From assembly GCF_015477775.1 (NCBI RefSeq), contig NZ_JADLQO010000001.1, forward strand, positions 124,001 to 188,000: a DNA stretch of 64,000 bases, read 5' to 3'. Origin of the DNA: Nocardia abscessus (GTDB lineage Bacteria; Actinomycetota; Actinomycetes; Mycobacteriales; Mycobacteriaceae). Every line of letters begins with the position of its first letter. Position 1 is the stretch's first letter. The notes beneath the pieces were generated by a model. The model was not told the DNA's origin. It did not search any database and saw only the letters and a list, made by a program, of their open reading frames with translations. Both the position numbers and the translations under genes were made by a program. Positions 60,245 through 64,000 of the stretch are shown here, one piece after another.

Positions 60245-61105
60245 TTACAAGCCGCCCGTCTTGGCCTCGATCAAGGCGAGCGAATCGGTCCTGGACATGG
60301 CTTGCTCGGCAAGCGCGCTGTCGAACATCGTGTTGAGATGCCGCACCGGCTCGGCATCCTCGATCAGCCCGAGCTGGACGAGAGTCTCACTCCACGCGAC
60401 GTCCGGCAGCAGTGCGCTCCCGAAGCCGAGCACGTGAAAGGTCGCCCCGCCGAGTAGAACTCCACCCGGAGCATCGAACGGGATGACCCTGATGTCCACG
60501 GTTTCCGGGTAGCGCTCGATCAGTGCTGTGAGATGGCGAAGTTGCCCCCGGAGCACCTCGACGCCACCGGTGCGCTGTGTAATCGCCGCTTCGCCGATCA
60601 CGGCGACGAGGCGCAGCGGATCGGGCTCGGTCAATCTTTCCTGGCGGCGCATGCGGACCTCGACCCACCGGTCGATCTCGACCCTACGAACCCGGGCCAG
60701 GTCATTGGTGAAGACTGCGCGTGCGTACTCGCGCGTTTGCAACAACCCAGGAATCAGGACGCTTTCGTAGGTGCGGATGCGCTCGGCTCCGTGCTCCAAT
60801 CCGTAGAGGCGTATCACTTCCTCCGACAGCAACCCCGCGTACTCCGACCACCAGCCGCGCCGCTTCGCGATCTCGCGCAGGCGCAGCATCTCCGCACGCT
60901 CGTCCGGGTCGAATTCGAGCAGGCTCATCAGTTTTCGCAGCTTGTCCTCGGCCAGGATTCGTTCCTTCTCCACCTTCGACCAGTACGACAGCGTGAAGCC
61001 GAGTTCCTTGGCGATGACCGACGCGGAGACGTCGAACTCGGTGCGGCGGCGCTTGATTCGGAGCATGAGCTCCCAGCGCGCGACCGTGGGCGAGAGTGGT
61101 GCCAT
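60245..61105 (-). CDS. XRE regulator with DUF5753 domain
   Basis: 286 residues. The helix-turn-helix at about 25-60 reads SASVIAKELGFTLSYWSKVEKERI, and the C-terminal DUF5753 domain has YESVLIPGLLQTREYARAVF and RQERLTEPDPLRLVAVIGEAAI. The start at 61105 gives the normal length. The pair with DUF397 resembles actinobacterial WhiJ-like regulator systems. TTGAC/GTCAA repeats in its promoter may be its operator. Confidence 0.87.
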   Translation of the reverse strand: MAPLSPTVARWELMLRIKRRRTEFDVSASVIAKELGFTLSYWSKVEKERILAEDKLRKLMSLLEFDPDERAEMLRLREIAKRRGWWSEYAGLLSEEVIRLYGLEHGAERIRTYESVLIPGLLQTREYARAVFTNDLARVRRVEIDRWVEVRMRRQERLTEPDPLRLVAVIGEAAITQRTGGVEVLRGQLRHLTALIERYPETVDIRVIPFDAPGGVLLGGATFHVLGFGSALLPDVAWSETLVQLGLIEDAEPVRHLNTMFDSALAEQAMSRTDSLALIEAKTGGL

Positions 61106-61177
61106 CGTCCGATGAATCCTTCCGGCTCCGGCTGTTCGTGCAGATGACCGTACCTGCATCCACGGCGGGCCGAGTTT

Positions 61178-61226
61178 GTCAAATTGACTGGTCAACTTGA
61201 CTTATCCAGCGTCCGGCACCTACGCT
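61178..61226. promoter_or_regulatory. XRE operator and divergent promoter
   Basis: GTCAA and TTGAC alternate at 61178, 61184, 61191 and 61197, giving the dyad TTGAC-TG-GTCAA. The last TTGACT (61197-61202) plus TACGCT (61221-61226) at 18-base spacing reads as a -35/-10 promoter for the plus-strand gene at 61295. Confidence 0.6.
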
Positions 61227-61294
61227 GCGTGTGCTGTGCATCACAGGCGGGGGCTATGCACTGCCCCCGCTCGGCGGGGATGGAGGGGGTTCTG

Positions 61295-61597
61295 ATGTCC
61301 GTGCATGTCGTCGACCGGAATTGGATCGTGAGCGATCGGACGCCGCATCAGGCGCGGCGGGTCAGCGACGACGCGTGGGTGGTGTCCTATCTACGCGGCC
61401 GGATGGTCACCACGGAGCAGGCGACGGCGGCGATCCAAGCGGCGGAGATGGTTTCGCTGACGGAGGAGCTGGTGCGCCGGTTCGGGCTCACGGCGCTGGA
61501 GGCGGTCGGCCTCGTCGTCCTCGAATCGCCGTGGGACACCGGGCCGATACCCGATCGGCACCGATTGCCGCGCCCGGGCGGGCGGCATCGTCGATGA
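61295..61597 (+). CDS. Hypothetical protein divergent from XRE-DUF397
   Basis: 100 residues starting MSVHVVDRNWIVSDRTPHQ. Not recognised; a short helical domain (TTEQATAAIQAAEMVSLTEELVRRFGL). It has a strong GGAGGGGG ribosome site and its own promoter, so it is probably expressed and controlled by the XRE protein. Confidence 0.6.
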   Translation: MSVHVVDRNWIVSDRTPHQARRVSDDAWVVSYLRGRMVTTEQATAAIQAAEMVSLTEELVRRFGLTALEAVGLVVLESPWDTGPIPDRHRLPRPGGRHRR

Positions 61598-61652
61598 TCT
61601 TCGCGTCCCGCGTGACGCCCGGTACGACCATTCGATCCAGGGGGTTATCGCA

Positions 61653-62093
61653 GTGGAACCACTGCCGACCAAAGAGTTCGTCCTGCACGCGTGCCGTAGC
61701 GTGCCGAGCCGCGACCACCCGATACTGGCGTCCGCCCACCTACTCGCGGGATTACACAAGCGCCGCCTGCGCTGTGAACTGGACGGGGCCGACGACATCG
61801 ACCGGCAACGCGCCCGGCTCGTCCTCGCCATCGACCGCTGGGTCGCCACCGAGGCCCCACTGCCGCACGGCGGCGCGCACATGCACACCGAAACCGTGGG
61901 CATGGTGGTCGACCGGCTCGCCCAGTTCTCCGCCTGCGCGTACGAAATCCTCTCCGGCGCACCGGAATGGGCGGTGCACAACGCCTGGGAACGCCTCGCC
62001 GAACTGGCGCTCGGCTACGAGGATCTCGCGTACGAGGTTGCGGCGGGCCTGCGCCGCCTGCCCTACCTCAGCGGCCCACGCGAACACCCGTGA
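61653..62093 (+). CDS. DUF4254 family protein
   Basis: 146 residues, helical, with LHACRSVPSRDHPILASAHLLAGLHKRRLRCEL and a final WERLAELALGYEDLAYEVAAGLRRLP, as in nocardial DUF4254 proteins. Function unknown. GTG start at 61653, 55 bases after the previous gene. Confidence 0.72.
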   Translation: MEPLPTKEFVLHACRSVPSRDHPILASAHLLAGLHKRRLRCELDGADDIDRQRARLVLAIDRWVATEAPLPHGGAHMHTETVGMVVDRLAQFSACAYEILSGAPEWAVHNAWERLAELALGYEDLAYEVAAGLRRLPYLSGPREHP

Positions 62094-62197
62094 CCCGGTC
62101 CTCACCCCGGCCTGGCCGACCATCGCCCTCGATCCGCGCGAACAGCCCCGGCTCGGGCGCGACCGACGAAGACGTCGACCGCGGCGAGGAACCGTGC

Positions 62198-62488
62198 TCA
62201 CGCCTCATCCGGGTCCGGCCAGGCGTTGGCCTCGACGCGGGCGCGCACCCGGGCCACGTCGGCTTCGGAGGGCAGGTTGTTGGTGATCTTGGTGATCATC
62301 ACCTGGATGTCGGTCGCATCGATGTCCGCCTTGGCGGAGCCGGTGAGCGCGGCGGCGATCCGGGCCACCTCCTCGTCGGAGAGACGGCGGCGCAGCAGCG
62401 CGAGCAGCGGGATGTAGTCGGATTCCGGGACGCCGTCCGGGTATCCCACCCGCAGCCAGCCGATGATCGCGTTCAGAAAGGGAGGCAT
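62198..62488 (-). CDS. DUF3349 family protein 1
   Basis: 96 residues: GWLRVGYPDGVPESDYIPLLALLRRRLSDEEVARIAAAL is the family signature. It is a small helical protein of unknown role, next to pitA in mycobacteria too (Rv0543c). It lies 14 bases after its paralogue. Confidence 0.85.
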   Translation of the reverse strand: MPPFLNAIIGWLRVGYPDGVPESDYIPLLALLRRRLSDEEVARIAAALTGSAKADIDATDIQVMITKITNNLPSEADVARVRARVEANAWPDPDEA

Positions 62489-62502
62489 CGGCGGCGGCTC
62501 GG

Positions 62503-62838
62503 TCAGTCGGAATCGGCGGGCGGATCGGCCAGCGGCCAGCCGCCAGCCGCCAGATGGGAGGCGACGCGGGCGACGTCCCGCTCGTCCGGCTGCTCCAGGG
62601 CGAACCGAGCGATGGCCTGCTCGATCTCGGCGTGGCTGATCTGGCTGTCCGGATTCGACGCGACCAATTCCTCCGCGATGGCGACCACTTCGTAATCGGT
62701 GAGATGCCGGTGCAGAACCGCGAACAGGGCGACGTAATCCGACTGCGGCACACCTTGCGGGTAACCCGCGCGCAGCCAGCCCACCACCTTGCCGAGCAGC
62801 TTCGGCCGGGTCGGGGCGGGTTTCACTGGATCGGTCAC
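62503..62838 (-). CDS. DUF3349 family protein 2
   Basis: 111 residues, paralogue of the previous entry: GWLRAGYPQGVPQSDYVALFAVLHRHLTDYEVVAIAEEL. GTG start at 62838. The tandem pair suggests a local duplication. It is in the pitA operon. Confidence 0.85.
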   Translation of the reverse strand: MTDPVKPAPTRPKLLGKVVGWLRAGYPQGVPQSDYVALFAVLHRHLTDYEVVAIAEELVASNPDSQISHAEIEQAIARFALEQPDERDVARVASHLAAGGWPLADPPADSD

Positions 62839-62849
62839 GCTGGCACTCC

Positions 62850-63134
62850 TCAGGCCTGTCCGAACAGATGGATGCCGAATCTGGCGGCGAGGAACGCCTT
62901 CGCCGTGTACAGGATTCCGCTGACGATGGCCGCCACGACCAGCACGAAGCACGTCAGCGCGATCGCGAGCGCGGGGTAGTTGCGCCGCACCGTGCCCGTA
63001 CTCGCGTCGGTCGTCACGGTCATCGACCAGAACCGCACTCCGATCGCGAAGATCATCGGCAGCCCCGCTCCGAGTATCAGCCCGGCCACGGTGACTTTCC
63101 ACAGCGCGTTCAGATTCGTGACGAGTGTGTGCAC
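62850..63134 (-). CDS. Small two-TM protein of the pitA locus (Rv0544c-like)
   Basis: 94 residues with two membrane segments (VTVAGLILGAGLPMIFAIGVRFW and ALAIALTCFVLVVAAIVSGILY). GTG start at 63134 with AGGAGG upstream. Always beside pitA in mycobacteria; may be an accessory subunit of the phosphate transporter, which is inferred. Confidence 0.8.
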   Translation of the reverse strand: MHTLVTNLNALWKVTVAGLILGAGLPMIFAIGVRFWSMTVTTDASTGTVRRNYPALAIALTCFVLVVAAIVSGILYTAKAFLAARFGIHLFGQA

Positions 63135-63145
63135 GGGTGATCCTC

Positions 63146-64000
63146 CTACACCTGGGCCGAGTGGTTCGAGTCCGCCGACGTGGCCCGGTCGCCCGGGGCG
63201 GGCGGATCGGTCCCGTCGCCCGGCCATTCGTTGACATTGCCCGTGTGCACCGGATCGCGCCGCGACCGCAGGTACATCAGTGCCGAGAGTCCGAGCAGAA
63301 TGCCGAAGACCACGAGCACCCCGGCCAGCCCGCCGATCAGGTGGGCGATCGCCCAGCAGATCGCCCCGGCCACCGCGGCCAGCGGCAACGTGAGCAGCCA
63401 CGCGACCACCATCCGCCCCATCACGCCCCAGCGCACCTCGGCGCCCTTGCCGATGCCCGTGCCGAGGATCGCGCCGGTCGCGGTCTGGGTGGTGGACAGC
63501 GGCAACCCGAAATGGGCCGAGGTCAGAATGATCGCGGCCGAGGCGGATTCCGCCGCCAGCCCCTGCGGCGAGTCGATCTCGACCAGGCCCTTGCCCAGCG
63601 TCCGGATGATCCGCCAGCCGCCGAGGTAGGTGCCCGCCGCGATGGCGACGGCGCACGCGGCCATCACCCACAGCGGCAGCTCGTCGTCCTTGGTGAGCGT
63701 GCCGTGCGCCACGAGCGCGAGGAAGATCACGCCCATCGTCTTCTGCGCGTCGTTCGTGCCGTGCGCCAGCGAGACCAGCGAGGCGGAGCCGATCTGACCC
63801 CAGCGGAAGCCCTCGGTGACCTTGTCCTCTTCGGCGGCGCGGGTGATCCGGTACACCAGCCAGGTGCCGATCGCCGAGACCAGTGCGGCGACGACGGGCG
63901 CGAGCACGGCGGGAAGAACGATTTTGGTGAGCACGCCGTCCGACCCGGAGGCCCAGATCACGCCACTCCAGCCGAGCGCGGCCAGCGTCGCACCGATCAG
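63146..64000 (-). CDS. pitA: PitA low-affinity inorganic phosphate transporter, 5' part cut
   Basis: At least 284 residues; the frame is open through the right edge so the N-terminus is missing. The PHO4 family signature is SLAHGTNDAQKTMGVI, with GLPLSTTQTATGAILGTG as the second repeat element. About six membrane segments are visible. It cotransports phosphate with a cation. The C-terminal tail is hydrophilic. Confidence 0.92.
   Translation of the reverse strand: MIGATLAALGWSGVIWASGSDGVLTKIVLPAVLAPVVAALVSAIGTWLVYRITRAAEEDKVTEGFRWGQIGSASLVSLAHGTNDAQKTMGVIFLALVAHGTLTKDDELPLWVMAACAVAIAAGTYLGGWRIIRTLGKGLVEIDSPQGLAAESASAAIILTSAHFGLPLSTTQTATGAILGTGIGKGAEVRWGVMGRMVVAWLLTLPLAAVAGAICWAIAHLIGGLAGVLVVFGILLGLSALMYLRSRRDPVHTGNVNEWPGDGTDPPAPGDRATSADSNHSAQV

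Overview
This window looks like chromosome from a high-GC, mycolic-acid-type actinobacterium, most probably Nocardia. The evidence is gene order and family content. The hbhA locus (TetR, DUF445 membrane protein, XRE regulator, hbhA, DUF2516) matches M. tuberculosis Rv0472c-Rv0476. Isocitrate lyase next to fadB2 matches Rv0467-Rv0468. pitA with a small membrane protein and DUF3349 proteins matches the Rv0543c-Rv0545c neighbourhood. DUF5753/DUF397 regulator pairs, DUF4254, EspG and a PapA-type acyltransferase also fit. I see no insertion sequence, prophage, CRISPR array, rRNA or tRNA.

Layout. 0-4 kb: hbhA locus. 4-10 kb: ABC1 kinase, an enoyl-reductase-like protein, a methyltransferase, a TetR/tautomerase pair, and a low-GC patch (9.2-10.1 kb). 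10-13 kb: GntR regulator divergent from an orphan ESX-type cassette (two helical or WXG-like proteins plus EspG), then a PPK2 kinase. 13.8-26.5 kb: mixed housekeeping and accessory genes: LLM oxidoreductase, TetR/carboxylesterase, DsbA-VKOR disulfide pair, trypsin-like protease, alcohol dehydrogenase, AI-2E transporter, TetR/PapA acyltransferase, TPR protein, TetR/VOC. 26.5-31.9 kb: an unusual MetE, fadB2 and isocitrate lyase.

32-48 kb is a nearly complete purine degradation region. Deaminase, uricase, HIU hydrolase and OHCU decarboxylase lead to allantoin. Xanthine dehydrogenase supplies urate. PuuE allantoinase and allantoicase continue to ureidoglycolate. A DUF6986 aldolase-superfamily protein lies among them, molybdenum-cofactor maturation genes (MocA, XdhC) lie on the other strand, and an NMT1-type ABC importer flanks the block. 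Many junctions are 4-base ATGA/GTGA overlaps, so translation is probably coupled. A 19-base site is shared by the two ends of this region.

48-60 kb: PnuC, a DeoR regulator, a TetR regulator, a carbohydrate ABC importer, and a divergent operon SIS isomerase - ROK kinase - amino-sugar-6-phosphate deacetylase - PfkB kinase - class II aldolase. I read this as a PTS-independent N-acetylgalactosamine-type pathway. Its internal gaps are unusually long, and the one before the deacetylase holds two degenerate copies of the deacetylase's own 5' end. 60-64 kb: XRE/DUF397 pair, small hypotheticals, and the pitA locus, which is cut by the right edge.

The observations I rate highest are a MetE homologue lacking three of the four expected zinc ligands, the degenerate nagA 5' repeats, the site shared across the purine region, a motif repeated around the hbhA locus, and four TetR genes lying beside clear palindromes. 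Start sites were chosen from ribosome binding sites and overlaps. All alignments were made by eye.
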